Assembly: GCA_902628965.1 (NCBI GenBank)
Contig: CACOPB010000004.1
Coordinates: forward strand, 19,397 to 83,396
Origin: an uncultured Pelagibacteraceae bacterium
GTDB taxonomy: Bacteria; Pseudomonadota; Alphaproteobacteria; Pelagibacterales; Pelagibacteraceae
Direction of reading: 5' to 3'
DNA: 64,000 bases
The notes beneath the pieces were generated by a model. It saw only the letters and a program-made list of their open reading frames with translations. It made no database searches and was not told the origin of the DNA. Position numbers and translations under genes: made by a program. Shown one piece after another: positions 28,574 to 39,170 of the stretch. Positions within the stretch are counted from its first letter, which is position 1. Every line of letters starts with the position of its first letter.

Positions 28574-29563
28574 TTATTTTATTATTTTATCAATTCTATC
28601 GGCGTAATAACTTACTATAGCATTGGCGCCAGCTCTCTTAAACGCAACTAAGCTTTCATATACAGCATCTTTATTAATTAATTTTTTCGTTATAGCTGTT
28701 TCAATTAAACTGTATTCTCCTGATACTTGATAGGCAAATACAGGTAATTTGAATTTTTCTTTTATTGATTTTATTATGTCTAGGTAAGGCATACCTGGTT
28801 TAACCATTACCATATCAGCACCTTCCTTAATATCCAAAGCAACTTCTCTTAAAGCTTCATCAGAATTTCTAAAATCCATTTGATAAGTTTTTTTATCTCC
28901 CTTTAATGAACCTTTAGATCCAACAGCATCTCTGAAAGGTCCATAAAAACTTGAAGCATATTTTGCTGCATAAGATAATATTTGAATGTTTTGGAATTTA
29001 TTTTTATCTAAAGCTTTTCTTATTTTTCCTATTCTACCATCCATCATATCAGAAGGAGCCAGCACATCACAACCCATCTCAGCCTGAAGTAATGATTGAT
29101 TTATCAAAACCTCGATTGTTTCATCATTTAGTATAGTGTTAGATTTGATTAAACCATCATGACCATGTGATGTGTAAGGATCTAAAGCTACATCACACAT
29201 TATACCGATTTGATTTTTGTATCTTTTTTTTATTTCCTGAATTGCTCTACAAACTAAATTTTTTTCATTCAGTGATTCTGTTCCAAATTCATTTTTATGT
29301 ACATTTTGGGTTTTCGGGAAAAGTGCAATCATTGGTATTTTTTTCTTTATTGCTTTATCTACTATTTGGCTCAATCGATTTATCGTATATCTGTAAACAC
29401 CTGGCATAGATGAAATCTCTTGACGTTTATTAGAGCCTTCTATTAGAAAAATAGGTAATATAAAGTCATTTGGGCTTAAGGTGTTTTCTTGAATCAGTCT
29501 TCTAGACCAAGATTCTTTCCTACCCCTTCTAAGTCTTAGTTCTGGGTATTTTCCAATAATCAT
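28574..29563 (-). CDS. hemB: Delta-aminolevulinic acid dehydratase (porphobilinogen synthase)
   Basis: Condenses two aminolevulinate molecules to porphobilinogen in haem synthesis. The 329-residue protein has the first active-site lysine region ILSYAAKYASSFYGPFRDA and the Schiff-base lysine in MVMVKPGMPYLDII. The region that holds the zinc cysteines in other HemB proteins reads CDVALDPYTSHGHDG, the magnesium-type pattern common in alphaproteobacteria. It is convergent with recO and divergent from the oxygenase-like gene. Confidence 0.97.
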   Translation of the reverse strand: MIIGKYPELRLRRGRKESWSRRLIQENTLSPNDFILPIFLIEGSNKRQEISSMPGVYRYTINRLSQIVDKAIKKKIPMIALFPKTQNVHKNEFGTESLNEKNLVCRAIQEIKKRYKNQIGIMCDVALDPYTSHGHDGLIKSNTILNDETIEVLINQSLLQAEMGCDVLAPSDMMDGRIGKIRKALDKNKFQNIQILSYAAKYASSFYGPFRDAVGSKGSLKGDKKTYQMDFRNSDEALREVALDIKEGADMVMVKPGMPYLDIIKSIKEKFKLPVFAYQVSGEYSLIETAITKKLINKDAVYESLVAFKRAGANAIVSYYADRIDKIIK

Positions 29564-29636
29564 AGTTTAATTTACTTTTAAATTGCGACAAATGTAATAT
29601 ACACATATTTAAAAAAAAGGGTAGAAAGCAATCAAC

Positions 29637-30275
29637 ATGATAAATGAAATTTCAAAAGTAATAGACTTAAACACAAAAAAAGAAGAGAGAGTTCTAGATT
29701 TTAGTGATTTTCAAAAACAAGAAATAAAGTTTGACATTGATAAGTTGCAAGAAGCTTATAGTCAAATAGTAAAGTTAAAAAAGTTTGAGGATGCTGGTGT
29801 AACTCACTTTGGTGCAATATCATTAACCCAGATTCCAGGTGATCCAGATTCAGTAAAAGGAAATAAAGCAAGAGGAATTTTTTGGACCAAACCAGATAAG
29901 TCTGGAAAAGAAGTTGTTAGAGACCAAGCTATCGATGAGTCTGCGTATTCTGAATTTATTACTGATTATGAAAACACTTACTTTAAAGAAGTATACGATA
30001 TTTTATCATCTAGATATAAATTGGGTCGTATGAGAATCCTATTGAAAGAACCTAGATCAACATTAAGTTGGCACAGAGACCCTGAACCGAGACTACATAT
30101 ACCTATTATAACTAATCCAGGTTGTATAATGGTTATTGATAACGTTGCTAAACACATGCCAGCAGATGGGTCAGTTTGGATTACAAATAATACTAAGTAC
30201 CACAATGCATTTAATGGTGGAGAAGAAAATAGAATACATTTAGTTGCTTGTGTTTTAGATTACAATTTTAATTAA
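29637..30275 (+). CDS. Aspartyl/asparaginyl beta-hydroxylase-like 2-oxoglutarate oxygenase
   Basis: Protein of 212 residues whose C-terminal half fits the Asp/Asn hydroxylase fold. A likely Fe(II) triad is in SWHRDPEPRLHIPI (HxD near residues 144-146) and TKYHNAFNGG near residue 187, followed by an arginine in ENRIHLV that could bind 2-oxoglutarate. No signal peptide is seen, so it is cytoplasmic. The N-terminal 60 residues are unassigned. It is divergent from hemB and lies two bases before the rpiB start. Substrate unknown. Confidence 0.7.
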   Translation: MINEISKVIDLNTKKEERVLDFSDFQKQEIKFDIDKLQEAYSQIVKLKKFEDAGVTHFGAISLTQIPGDPDSVKGNKARGIFWTKPDKSGKEVVRDQAIDESAYSEFITDYENTYFKEVYDILSSRYKLGRMRILLKEPRSTLSWHRDPEPRLHIPIITNPGCIMVIDNVAKHMPADGSVWITNNTKYHNAFNGGEENRIHLVACVLDYNFN

Positions 30276-30276
30276 T

Positions 30277-30702
30277 TTGAAAAAAATATTTATCTCATCA
30301 GATCACGCTGGATTTAAATTAAAAGAAACTATCAAAGATTATTTAAATAATAAAAAATTTAATTTTGAGGACCTTGGTCCAATGGACGATAGTAGTGTTG
30401 ATTATCCTGACTATGCTCATAAAGTTGCAAAAAAAGTTAAACTTAATAAAAGCAATATTGGAATTTTAGTGTGTGGATCTGGTACAGGTATGAATATTGC
30501 GGCAAATAAGCATAAAAATGTACGTGCAGCACAATGTTTTAATATAAAATCAACAAAATTATCCAGATTGCATAATGATGCAAATATCATTACATTAGGT
30601 TCAAGATTGATATCCAAAAAAAATGCTATAAGGTTTATAAGTATTTTTTTAAATACAAAATTTGATGGTGGGAGACACCTAAAAAGAATAAAAAAAATAT
30701 AA
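30277..30702 (+). CDS. rpiB: Ribose-5-phosphate isomerase B
   Basis: Interconverts ribulose 5-phosphate and ribose 5-phosphate. The 141-residue protein starts at a TTG ([17 protein letters not shown]). The catalytic cysteine is C66 in [14 protein letters not shown], and the HNDAN motif follows near residue 100. Related enzymes act on allose or galactose phosphates, but this length and these motifs fit RpiB. It is two bases before glyA. Confidence 0.95.
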   Translation: MKKIFISSDHAGFKLKETIKDYLNNKKFNFEDLGPMDDSSVDYPDYAHKVAKKVKLNKSNIGILVCGSGTGMNIAANKHKNVRAAQCFNIKSTKLSRLHNDANIITLGSRLISKKNAIRFISIFLNTKFDGGRHLKRIKKI

Positions 30703-30704
30703 TT

Positions 30705-32012
30705 ATGTCTAGTGAAAAAAATTATTTAAACGAAAGTTATAAAAGTTTCTTTGAAGATAGTTTGTCGGTAAAAGATCCAGAGCTTTACAAAGCTATAAAG
30801 GATGAATTAATCAGACAACAACAACATATAGAACTAATTGCTTCTGAAAATATAGTCTCTCAAGCGGTATTAGAAGCTCAAGGCTCAGTTTTAACCAATA
30901 AATATGCAGAAGGTTATCCTGGTAAAAGATATTATAATGGTTGTGAGCATGTTGATGTTGCAGAAAATCTTGCAATTGAAAGATTAAAAAAATTATTTAA
31001 TTGTAAATTTGCAAACGCACAACCACATTCAGGTGCTCAAGCAAATGGTGCAGTATTTTTAGCTTTGTTAAGCCCAGGAGATACATTCATGGGTATGAGT
31101 TTAAATTCAGGTGGTCATATTACTCATGGATTAAAAATTTCAATGTCAGGTAAATGGTTTAACGCAATAGGGTATGATGTTGATAAAGAGTCAGAATTAA
31201 TTGACTATGATAATGTTGAAAAACTCGCTTTAGAACATAAACCTAAACTAATAATAGCAGGTGGAAGTGCTTATTCTAGAGTAATTGACTTCAAGAGATT
31301 TAGGGACATAGCAGATAAGGTTGGCGCATATTTAATGGTTGATATGGCACATTTTTCGGGTTTGGTTGCAGGTAAAGGTTATCCAAATCCTTGTGATTAT
31401 GCACATGTTGTTACATCAACTACACACAAAGTATTTAGAAGTGCCAGAGGTGGTATTATTTTAACTAATCATGAGGATCTTGCTAAAAAATTTAATACAG
31501 CTGTTTTTCCTGGTTATCAGGGTGGACCTTTGATGCATATTATTGCAGCTAAGGCTGCTGGATTTTTAGAGGCCTTACAACCAGAATTTCAAAATTATAT
31601 TAAATCTGTTTTAGCAAACGCTAAGATGCTTGCAGAAACTTTAAAAAATAATGGATTTAAAATTTATTCTGATGGAACGGATACCCATTTGATGTTAGTA
31701 GATTTAAGACCTTATAATGTAAAAGGCAATCTTGCAGCTGAAAGTTTATCTAGAGCAAATATAACGTGTAATAAAAATGGTATTCCTTTCGATACAGAAA
31801 AACCTATGATTACCTCAGGTATTAGATTAGGTACTCAAGCAGCTACTACACGAGGTTTTGGATTAAGCGAGTTTAAAACTGTTGGAGAATTAATTACAAA
31901 AACACTTAAAGGATTGTCAGAAAACCCTTCTGATAATAGCAAAATAGAAGAAGAAGTTAAAAATGAAGTTATTTCTTTAACTTCATCATTTCCGATATAT
32001 AAGAACCTTTAG
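30705..32012 (+). CDS. glyA: Serine hydroxymethyltransferase
   Basis: PLP enzyme that interconverts serine and glycine with one-carbon transfer to tetrahydrofolate; 435 residues. Visible motifs are [36 protein letters not shown] and the PLP lysine in [16 protein letters not shown]. The family more often has HKTLRGPRGG at that point. It complements the sarcosine oxidase genes by using the glycine and methylene-folate they produce. It is followed three bases later by nrdR. Confidence 0.97.
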   Translation: MSSEKNYLNESYKSFFEDSLSVKDPELYKAIKDELIRQQQHIELIASENIVSQAVLEAQGSVLTNKYAEGYPGKRYYNGCEHVDVAENLAIERLKKLFNCKFANAQPHSGAQANGAVFLALLSPGDTFMGMSLNSGGHITHGLKISMSGKWFNAIGYDVDKESELIDYDNVEKLALEHKPKLIIAGGSAYSRVIDFKRFRDIADKVGAYLMVDMAHFSGLVAGKGYPNPCDYAHVVTSTTHKVFRSARGGIILTNHEDLAKKFNTAVFPGYQGGPLMHIIAAKAAGFLEALQPEFQNYIKSVLANAKMLAETLKNNGFKIYSDGTDTHLMLVDLRPYNVKGNLAAESLSRANITCNKNGIPFDTEKPMITSGIRLGTQAATTRGFGLSEFKTVGELITKTLKGLSENPSDNSKIEEEVKNEVISLTSSFPIYKNL

Positions 32013-32015
32013 TAA

Positions 32016-32474
32016 ATGATTTGTTCAATATGTAAAAAAGGGGAGACCTCTGTTGTCGACTCTAGACCAACAGAAGATGGTACAGCTATAAGAAGACGAA
32101 GACTTTGTGTTTGTGGAGCTCGTTTTACAACTTTTGAAAGGGTTCAATTTAGAGAATTGATGGTAGTTAAAAAAAATGGAAGAAAATCTACATTTGATAG
32201 AGATAAACTATCCAAATCTATTTATATTGCCCTTAAAAAGAGACCAATAGACACTGAAACAATAGAAAAATTTATAAGTCAGATTTCAAGATCATTAGAA
32301 GAACTTGGGCAAAGTGAGATATCCACTAATACAATTGGCACTATGGTTATGGAGGGTTTAAAAGATTTAGATCCAGTTGGATATGTAAGATTTGCATCAG
32401 TATATAGAAACTTTAGAGAAGAAAAAGATTTTGTACAATTCGTGGACAAACTAGATGTCTACAAAAAAAGATAA
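32016..32474 (+). CDS. nrdR: Transcriptional repressor NrdR
   Basis: ATP/dATP-sensing repressor of ribonucleotide reductase genes; 152 residues. The N-terminal zinc ribbon has [20 protein letters not shown] and [11 protein letters not shown], though the second pair is C-V-C rather than the usual CxxC. The ATP-cone domain is at about 48-138. The glyA-nrdR-ribD order is common in alphaproteobacteria. It overlaps ribD by 20 bases. Confidence 0.96.
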   Translation: MICSICKKGETSVVDSRPTEDGTAIRRRRLCVCGARFTTFERVQFRELMVVKKNGRKSTFDRDKLSKSIYIALKKRPIDTETIEKFISQISRSLEELGQSEISTNTIGTMVMEGLKDLDPVGYVRFASVYRNFREEKDFVQFVDKLDVYKKR

Positions 32475-33558
32475 ATTTACATTAAAAGATAAACTTTTTA
32501 TGGAGATTGCCCTAGACTTGGCTAGATCTCGTCATGGACTTACAGGATTAAATCCATCAGTAGGCTGTGTTATAGTTAAAAATGATAAAATAATTTCTAT
32601 AGGGCAAACTTCTTTTAATGGAAGACCACATGCAGAATTTAATGCAATTAACAATTGTTATGAAGATTTAGAGAGCTCAAAAATGTATGTTACTCTAGAA
32701 CCTTGTTGTCATCATGGATTATCACCACCATGTACTGACATAATCATAAAGTCAAAAATTTCAGAGGTAATATATGCTGTTACTGATATAGACAAAAGAG
32801 TAAAAAATAAAAGTTTTAAAATTTTAAATTCTAAACGAATAATTGTAAAAAAAGGTTTATTAAAAAATCAAATCGAAAATTTTTATGCTCCTTATATTTA
32901 TAATAGAACAAAAAATTTACCATATGTTACAGGTAAAATAGCTATTACAAAAAATAACATTATATATAGTAAGTCTCAAAAAAAAATTACAAATATTTAT
33001 TCAGATCGGTTTACTCATCTTTTGAGATATCAAAACGACAGTTTGATGATAACTTATAAGACATTAAATAAAGATAATCCAAGATTAAATTGTCGTTTAA
33101 AAGGTCTGGAAAATTTTTCACCAAAAAGAATTATTTTAGATAGGGAACTTAAAAGTAAAATAAATAGCTATATAATTAAAACTTCAAAAAATAAAAATAC
33201 TTTAATTTTTTATAATAAAGCTGATAAATCAAAAATTTCTAAATTTAAAAAAAAAGGGATTGTGTTGATTAAATCTAAAATTGACAGAAATAAAAAGATT
33301 AATATTAGAGAAGTTTTAAAAAAATTGTTTGAACATGGTTGCCGAAATTTACTTATAGAGGGTGGTAATAATTTAACTAATACTTTGATTAAAAATAAAA
33401 TTTTTAATAAATTTTATTTATTTAAAAGCCCAAAGTATGTTTCAAAAACCTCCGACTATTTGAAATTTGAAGGTTTAGGTACATTAAATCAAAAATATAA
33501 AAAAAAGATTAATTTAAATCTGAATTTGCGAAAAGATAGAATAACATTATATAAGTAG
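32455..33558 (+). CDS. ribD: Bifunctional riboflavin biosynthesis deaminase/reductase RibD
   Basis: Deaminates and then reduces the pyrimidine intermediate of riboflavin synthesis. The deaminase domain (about 1-150) has HAEFNAI and the zinc motif [11 protein letters not shown]. The reductase domain (about 155-367) is more diverged but retains [15 protein letters not shown] and [14 protein letters not shown]. It is strongly lysine- and asparagine-rich, as expected from the base composition. The start overlaps nrdR by 20 bases, and ribE follows five bases after the stop. Confidence 0.94.
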   Translation: MSTKKDKFTLKDKLFMEIALDLARSRHGLTGLNPSVGCVIVKNDKIISIGQTSFNGRPHAEFNAINNCYEDLESSKMYVTLEPCCHHGLSPPCTDIIIKSKISEVIYAVTDIDKRVKNKSFKILNSKRIIVKKGLLKNQIENFYAPYIYNRTKNLPYVTGKIAITKNNIIYSKSQKKITNIYSDRFTHLLRYQNDSLMITYKTLNKDNPRLNCRLKGLENFSPKRIILDRELKSKINSYIIKTSKNKNTLIFYNKADKSKISKFKKKGIVLIKSKIDRNKKINIREVLKKLFEHGCRNLLIEGGNNLTNTLIKNKIFNKFYLFKSPKYVSKTSDYLKFEGLGTLNQKYKKKINLNLNLRKDRITLYK

Positions 33559-33563
33559 AATAT

Positions 33564-34157
33564 ATGTTTAATGGAATTATATATAACCAAGGAAGCATCA
33601 CTAAACTGATAAAAAGACCCAAGGGACTTAATATTTTTGTAAAAAGTAACCTCAAAGTTTCTAAAAAAGATATGGGATTATCAGTTGCCTGTGATGGTGT
33701 CTGCCTAACTTTAATTTCATATAAATCTAAAATTATGGAATTTTATCTATCAAAAGAAACAATTATTCGCTCTAAATTCAAATTTTTAAAAATAAGAGAT
33801 AAAATTAATTTAGAATTACCTTTAAAATATGGGACAAAAATTTCAGGACATATTTGTCAAGGACATGTTGATACTGTTGGTAAGGTACTTAGTATTAAAA
33901 AGATAGATAAATCATTTCTTTTTAATTTTGAATTACCTAAAAAAGAGAGAAAACACTTAATTGAAAAAGCATCAATCTGTGTAAATGGTATTTCTCTTAC
34001 AATTTCAAAAGTGACTAAAAAAGGTTTCCAAATTTGGATTATCCCACACACCTACAAGGAAACTAATCTATCAACTCTAAAAAAATATAGTTTAGTTAAC
34101 ATAGAGATAGATATCCTGTCTAAATACGTTAGGAATTATTTTAATGAAAAAAAATAA
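33564..34157 (+). CDS. ribE: Riboflavin synthase alpha chain
   Basis: Dismutates two lumazine molecules to riboflavin. The 197-residue protein starts MFNGIIYNQGSI and consists of two similar barrels. The first has LSVACDGVCLTLIS; the second has GHICQGHVDTVGKV followed by ASICVNGISLTISK. It overlaps ribBA by 14 bases. Confidence 0.95.
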   Translation: MFNGIIYNQGSITKLIKRPKGLNIFVKSNLKVSKKDMGLSVACDGVCLTLISYKSKIMEFYLSKETIIRSKFKFLKIRDKINLELPLKYGTKISGHICQGHVDTVGKVLSIKKIDKSFLFNFELPKKERKHLIEKASICVNGISLTISKVTKKGFQIWIIPHTYKETNLSTLKKYSLVNIEIDILSKYVRNYFNEKK

Positions 34158-35244
34158 TTTTGCATCAATCGAATCAATAATAAGTGTAGCCAAAAAAGGA
34201 GGGATGTTTATCTTGGTAGATGATGAAAAAAGAGAAAACGAGGGAGATTTAGTTATTTCTACTTCAGACTCAAGCGCAAAAAATATAAATTTCATGGCAA
34301 AATATGGACGAGGTTTAATTTGTCTAGCACTTGATAATCTTCAAGCAAAAAGATTGAATTTATCCTTAATGTCACCAGTAAATAAATCAAGAAACAAAAC
34401 AGCTTTCACAATTTCAATTGAAGCTAAAAAAGGAATAACAACAGGCATATCAGCAAAAGATAGGGCTAGAACAATTAAAATTGCTTCGAAAAAAAATGTA
34501 AATAGAAAAGAAATTGTTTCTCCTGGTCACGTATTCCCAATTATAGCCAAAGACGGAGGAGTTCTTGTTCGAGCAGGACATACTGAAGCGTCGGTGGATA
34601 TATCCAGATTAGCAAAAAAAAATAACTCTGCTGTAATTTGTGAAATTATGAATGAAGATGGAACAATGGCCAAAGGTCAGGACTTATTTAATTTTGCGAA
34701 AAAACATAAATTAAAAATTGGAAAAATCGAGGATCTGATCGCTTATAGACTTAAAAAGGAAAAACTTATTAAACTTAAAAAGCAAAGTAGGATTGATGTA
34801 AAAAATCAGAAATTTAATATTAGAATTTATGAGAATCTTTTAGATGGTTCAGAACATTTTGCTTTAATAAAAGGAAAAATAAAAAAAGGTATTGCACCAA
34901 GAGTGAGAGTAATTTCATCTAATGTAGTTCAAAATTATCTTATAAATCAATCATTACCAAATTCATTTTATAAAACGTTAAATTATTTTAAAAAACATCA
35001 AAATTGTGTTTTGGTGTTTATTAAAGACTCAAATTTAAAATCTGTAACACAAACTTTAAAAGATTATAAAAACAAAGAATTTTATAAGAAAGGAAATGAT
35101 AAGTTGATAAGAAATTATGGTATAGGAGCACAAATAATTAAAGATTTAAAAATAAAAAATATGATATTAATCACCAAATCACCAAAAAAAGTTATTGGTC
35201 TTGATGGATATGGTATAAAAATTATAAAACAGGAATTAATTTGA
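34144..35244 (+). CDS. ribB: 3,4-dihydroxy-2-butanone-4-phosphate synthase with a degenerate GTP cyclohydrolase II domain
   Basis: The first half (about 1-205) is a convincing DHBP synthase: DDEKRENEGDLVI, GHVFPIIAKDGGVLVRAGHTEASVDISRLA and ICEIMNEDGTMA. The second half (about 206-366) lies where GTP cyclohydrolase II sits in RibBA fusions but lacks the zinc-binding cysteine cluster and its CxxDxxxS-type surroundings. Only the C-terminal NYGIGAQIIKDL region is recognisable. Such proteins (RibBX) are known to retain DHBP synthase activity only. GTP cyclohydrolase II activity therefore probably comes from another gene. Confidence 0.93.
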   Translation: MKKNNFASIESIISVAKKGGMFILVDDEKRENEGDLVISTSDSSAKNINFMAKYGRGLICLALDNLQAKRLNLSLMSPVNKSRNKTAFTISIEAKKGITTGISAKDRARTIKIASKKNVNRKEIVSPGHVFPIIAKDGGVLVRAGHTEASVDISRLAKKNNSAVICEIMNEDGTMAKGQDLFNFAKKHKLKIGKIEDLIAYRLKKEKLIKLKKQSRIDVKNQKFNIRIYENLLDGSEHFALIKGKIKKGIAPRVRVISSNVVQNYLINQSLPNSFYKTLNYFKKHQNCVLVFIKDSNLKSVTQTLKDYKNKEFYKKGNDKLIRNYGIGAQIIKDLKIKNMILITKSPKKVIGLDGYGIKIIKQELI

Positions 35245-35633
35245 TGAAAAAAAAATATCTAATTGTTGTAGCAGATTATTATAAGGATATTGCTAATGGT
35301 TTAATAAGAAGTGCTTTAAAAAAAATTCCCAGAAAAAATATAATAAAAATTATTAGAGTACCTGGTGCTTTTGAAATTCCAGTTACAATTTCAAAAAATT
35401 TGAGAAAATATGATGGTTTTTTAGCTCTAGGATGTGTAATTAAGGGTCAAACCCCACACTTCGATTTCATTTCTAAAGCTTCAACAGATGCAATAATGAA
35501 ATTATCTGTGGATAGCAAAAAACCAATTGGAAATGGAATCATTACTTGTCTTAATATGGCGCAAGCAAAAGTTAGAAAAAGAAAAGGTGCTGAGGCAGCA
35601 GAAGCTGTGATTTCAGTTTTGTCTCAAAAATGA
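35244..35633 (+). CDS. ribH: 6,7-dimethyl-8-ribityllumazine synthase
   Basis: Forms lumazine from the RibD-pathway product and the RibB product. The protein is 129 residues from the ATG at 35244; a TTG three bases earlier is possible. Visible features are VPGAFEIPVTISK, ALGCVIKGQTPHFDFISKAS and PIGNGIITCLNMAQA. The N-terminus is shorter than in many RibH proteins. It overlaps ribBA by one base and nusB by four, so the whole rib cluster is tightly coupled. Confidence 0.95.
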   Translation: MKKKYLIVVADYYKDIANGLIRSALKKIPRKNIIKIIRVPGAFEIPVTISKNLRKYDGFLALGCVIKGQTPHFDFISKASTDAIMKLSVDSKKPIGNGIITCLNMAQAKVRKRKGAEAAEAVISVLSQK

Positions 35634-36034
35634 GAACTCATTTTAATGCCAAAAATAACCCAAGAGTTATAATTATTCAGAAATTATATGGAAAATTTTT
35701 TAATGAAGATGATGATTTAGATTTTCCAAAACATAGATTTAAAAAATTTATTAAAGACATTGTTTTAGGGACTATAGAAAGAAACGATCTCATTTTAGAT
35801 GAATTAAATAGTAAACTAGGTAATGAATTTGTATTTGAAAAATTAGACAAAGTTTTTCAAACAATTTTAAAAGCAGCAACTTATGAATTTATGTATAAAC
35901 CAAATTTATCAATTAATATAATCATTAAAGAATATTTAGATTCATCCAATTTTTTTCTTGAAGACTCACAAACAAAGTATCTTAACGCTTTATTAGATAA
36001 CGTTGGAAAAAAATTAAGATCTAACAATGCATGA
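35630..36034 (+). CDS. nusB: Transcription antitermination factor NusB
   Basis: Helical protein of 134 residues that, with NusE, modulates rRNA transcription. The recognisable C-terminal part is FQTILKAATYEFMYKPNLSINIIIKEYLDSSN, matching the family's LRxAxYEL and P-x-VAINEAVELAK region. The N-terminus is diverged and starts RTHFNAKNNPRV. Its position between ribH and thiL is the classical one and supports the call. Confidence 0.92.
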   Translation: MRTHFNAKNNPRVIIIQKLYGKFFNEDDDLDFPKHRFKKFIKDIVLGTIERNDLILDELNSKLGNEFVFEKLDKVFQTILKAATYEFMYKPNLSINIIIKEYLDSSNFFLEDSQTKYLNALLDNVGKKLRSNNA

Positions 36035-36986
36035 ATTTGATCTTATAAAAAATTATTTTTCAAAAATAGCTAAAAACAATAGATCTGCTCTTAATCTAAA
36101 TGACGATGTTTTTTTTGATAAAAAAAAGGGTGTTGTTATATCTGTAGACACATACAATATTGGCACTCATTTTTTTAATTTCAAATCACCTGATTTAGTA
36201 ATAAAAAAGATATTAAGATCATCTATTTCTGATTTAATTTGTAAAGGTGTGAAACCACAGTTTTATTTTATTTCTGGGTCTGGTAATAAAAAAACATTTA
36301 CAAAAAATAATTTATATAAAATCTCAAAATCACTCAAATCAGAGCAAAATAAATTTAAAATTAATTTATGTGGTGGCGACACAACCTTTTCAAACAAACT
36401 AAGTTTTACAATAATTTCATTAGGATATTCAAATAAAATAATTTATCGTAATAAAGCTAAATTAAATGATGATATTTATGTTACTGGAAATTTGGGAGAT
36501 AGTTATTTAGGACTTAAAGTATTAAGTAATAAATCTAGATTTAAAAATAAAGATAAATTATTTTTTGTGGATAAATATTACAAACCTAATCTACCTTTGA
36601 ATTTAACAAAATATCTTTTAAAATTTGCAAATAGTTCAATTGATATTTCGGACGGATTAATTGATGATTTGACAAAAATGATTAATACACAAAATTTATC
36701 TTTTCACTTATTTGAAAAGAAAATACCTGTGTCCAAACAATTGAAAAATTTGATTAAAAAAGAAAGATTAAATAAAATTAATTTAATCTCTAAAGGAGAT
36801 GATTATCAAACATTATTTACTGCAGACGCAAATAAATTTAGAATCATTCAAAACGCATCTAAAACAACAGGAATTAAAATAACTAAAATAGGTAAAATTA
36901 TAACTGGTAAAGATAGATCAGTTATATTTGATGAAAAAGGCAAGCAAATACAAGCGAAATCTAAAGGATATATTCATCGGTTCTAG
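36027..36986 (+). CDS. thiL: Thiamine-monophosphate kinase
   Basis: Phosphorylates thiamine monophosphate to the active diphosphate. The 319-residue protein has the nucleotide and metal motifs LNLNDDVFF, SVDTYNIGTHFF, DLICKGVKPQFYF, NLCGGDTTFS and SSIDISDGLIDDL. It overlaps nusB by eight bases and ends the riboflavin/nus/thi run. The 78 bases after it separate it from hppA. Confidence 0.93.
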   Translation: MHEFDLIKNYFSKIAKNNRSALNLNDDVFFDKKKGVVISVDTYNIGTHFFNFKSPDLVIKKILRSSISDLICKGVKPQFYFISGSGNKKTFTKNNLYKISKSLKSEQNKFKINLCGGDTTFSNKLSFTIISLGYSNKIIYRNKAKLNDDIYVTGNLGDSYLGLKVLSNKSRFKNKDKLFFVDKYYKPNLPLNLTKYLLKFANSSIDISDGLIDDLTKMINTQNLSFHLFEKKIPVSKQLKNLIKKERLNKINLISKGDDYQTLFTADANKFRIIQNASKTTGIKITKIGKIITGKDRSVIFDEKGKQIQAKSKGYIHRF

Positions 36987-37064
36987 AAGTTAATCGTTGT
37001 CTTTTCTATCTTTTTTTGTATTGTGCGGGCTTGAAAATTTAACAACCAACAACTTAAGGTTAAT

Positions 37065-39170
37065 ATGAGCGGAACAGTCGAAACAATACTATTATACACA
37101 ATCGGAGCTGGTTTATTATCTATCGTTTACGGATTTTTAACTGGTAAGAATATTCTTAACTCAAGTGCAGGAAATGCAAAAATGCAAGATATTGCATCTG
37201 CAATTCAAATTGGTGCAAAAGCATACTTAGCAAGACAATACAAAACTATTGCTATTGTTGGTGCTGTGGTTTTAGTAATTGTAAGTATTTCATTTAGCCC
37301 TTTAGTAGGTCTTGGATATTTAATAGGTGCTGCCTTATCTGGTATTGCAGGTTATGTTGGAATGTTAGTTTCTGTTGAAGCAAACGTAAGAACAGCAGAA
37401 GCATCTAGAAAGGGCTTAGCTCAAGGTCTATCTATTGCATTTAAATCTGGTGCTGTCACTGGAATGTTGGTTGCTGGTCTAGCATTGTTATCTATAGCTG
37501 TTTATTATTATATATTGTTAAAATCTAATGTAGATGAAAGGGAAATTGTAAATGCCTTAGTTGCATTAGGATTTGGTGCATCTTTAATTTCAATTTTTGC
37601 AAGATTGGGTGGTGGAATTTTTACCAAAGGTGCTGATGTTGGTGCTGATTTAGTTGGAAAAGTAGAAGCTGGAATTCCAGAAGATGATCCTAGAAACCCT
37701 GCTGTAATCGCAGATAATGTTGGTGATAACGTAGGTGACTGCGCAGGAATGGCTGCTGATTTATTTGAAACTTATGCAGTTACAATTGTTGCAACTATGG
37801 TTTTATCCTCAATTTTTTTTGTTGGAGACCTTAATATGATGATTTATCCATTATCTATTGGTGCTGCATGTTTGTTAACATCTATTGTTGGAACATTTTT
37901 TGTTAAACTTGGGAAAAGTAATAATGTTATGAATGCTTTATACAAAGGGTTTGTTGTCTCTGCTTTAGCATCTTTAGTAATACTATGGCCTGTTACTGAT
38001 CAAGTAATTGGTTTTGCAAATGAATATACCGTAAATGATAAAACTTTTAATGGAATGGATCTATATTATTGTGGTGTTATAGGTTTAGTTATTACTGGAT
38101 TATTAATATGGATTACTGAATATTATACAGGAACAAGCTATAGACCTGTTAAATCTGTTGCATTATCTTCAACAACTGGTCATGGTACTAACGTTATTCA
38201 AGGATTAGCTGTTTCCATGGAAGCAACAGCTATTCCTGCATTAATAATTGTTGCGGGTATTCTTGTTACAAATACTATTGCTGGACTTTTTGGCATTGCT
38301 ATTGCGGTAACTACTATGCTTGCATTGGCAGGTATGGTTGTTGCGTTAGATGCATATGGACCAGTTACTGATAATGCAGGTGGAATTGCAGAGATGTCTA
38401 ATTTAGATAAAAAAGTGAGAAAAACAACTGATGCTTTAGATGCTGTAGGTAATACCACAAAAGCTGTTACTAAAGGTTATGCTATTGGTTCGGCTGGTTT
38501 AGGTGCGTTAGTTTTATTCGCAGCTTATACTGAAGACATTAAACATTTTTCAAAAGAAGCAGGATCTGCATTAGAAGGTATTGTAGTTACATTTGATTTA
38601 TCTAACCCCTATGTAGTTGTTGGTTTACTAATTGGAGGAATGTTACCTTATCTTTTTGGTTCAATGGGTATGCAAGCGGTTGGAAGAGCAGGTGGAGCAG
38701 TTGTTGTTGAAGTAAGAAGACAGTTTAAAAAATTTCCTGGTATTATGAAGAGAAAACAAAAACCTGATTATGCTAAATTAGTAGATTTGCTTACTGTTGC
38801 AGCTATAAAGGAAATGATAATTCCATCTTTGTTACCAGTTTTATCACCTGTGGTTTTATATTTTATAATTTTATCAATTGGTGGACAAGTTGCTGCTCTA
38901 GCAGCAGTTGGAGCTATGTTACTTGGTGTTATTATTACTGGTTTATTTGTTGCTGTTTCAATGACTGCTGGTGGTGGTGCCTGGGATAATGCGAAGAAGT
39001 ATATAGAAGATGGTAATCATGGTGGAAAAGGCTCTGAAGCTCATAAAGCTGCTGTGACTGGTGATACTGTAGGAGATCCTTATAAAGATACAGCAGGACC
39101 TGCGGTTAATCCAATGATTAAAATAACAAATATTGTAGCATTACTTTTGTTAGCAGTTATCGCTGGCTAA
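37065..39170 (+). CDS. hppA: K+-independent proton-pumping membrane pyrophosphatase
   Basis: Membrane protein of 701 residues with about 16 helices that couples pyrophosphate hydrolysis to proton export. The substrate site is visible as [28 protein letters not shown] and [19 protein letters not shown]. Lysine 466 in [10 protein letters not shown] replaces the alanine of K+-dependent enzymes, marking the K+-independent class. It recovers energy from biosynthetic pyrophosphate. The gene has its own upstream gap of 78 bases and overlaps the 3' end of bamE by 14 bases. Confidence 0.97.
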   Translation: MSGTVETILLYTIGAGLLSIVYGFLTGKNILNSSAGNAKMQDIASAIQIGAKAYLARQYKTIAIVGAVVLVIVSISFSPLVGLGYLIGAALSGIAGYVGMLVSVEANVRTAEASRKGLAQGLSIAFKSGAVTGMLVAGLALLSIAVYYYILLKSNVDEREIVNALVALGFGASLISIFARLGGGIFTKGADVGADLVGKVEAGIPEDDPRNPAVIADNVGDNVGDCAGMAADLFETYAVTIVATMVLSSIFFVGDLNMMIYPLSIGAACLLTSIVGTFFVKLGKSNNVMNALYKGFVVSALASLVILWPVTDQVIGFANEYTVNDKTFNGMDLYYCGVIGLVITGLLIWITEYYTGTSYRPVKSVALSSTTGHGTNVIQGLAVSMEATAIPALIIVAGILVTNTIAGLFGIAIAVTTMLALAGMVVALDAYGPVTDNAGGIAEMSNLDKKVRKTTDALDAVGNTTKAVTKGYAIGSAGLGALVLFAAYTEDIKHFSKEAGSALEGIVVTFDLSNPYVVVGLLIGGMLPYLFGSMGMQAVGRAGGAVVVEVRRQFKKFPGIMKRKQKPDYAKLVDLLTVAAIKEMIIPSLLPVLSPVVLYFIILSIGGQVAALAAVGAMLLGVIITGLFVAVSMTAGGGAWDNAKKYIEDGNHGGKGSEAHKAAVTGDTVGDPYKDTAGPAVNPMIKITNIVALLLLAVIAG

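Noticed and set aside
30417..30617. Antisense open frame inside rpiB
   Set aside because: Shadow of a well-supported gene; no start context and no recognisable product.
38198..38458. Antisense open frame inside hppA
   Set aside because: Mirror of the repetitive Ala/Gly/Val codons of the pyrophosphatase; not a gene.
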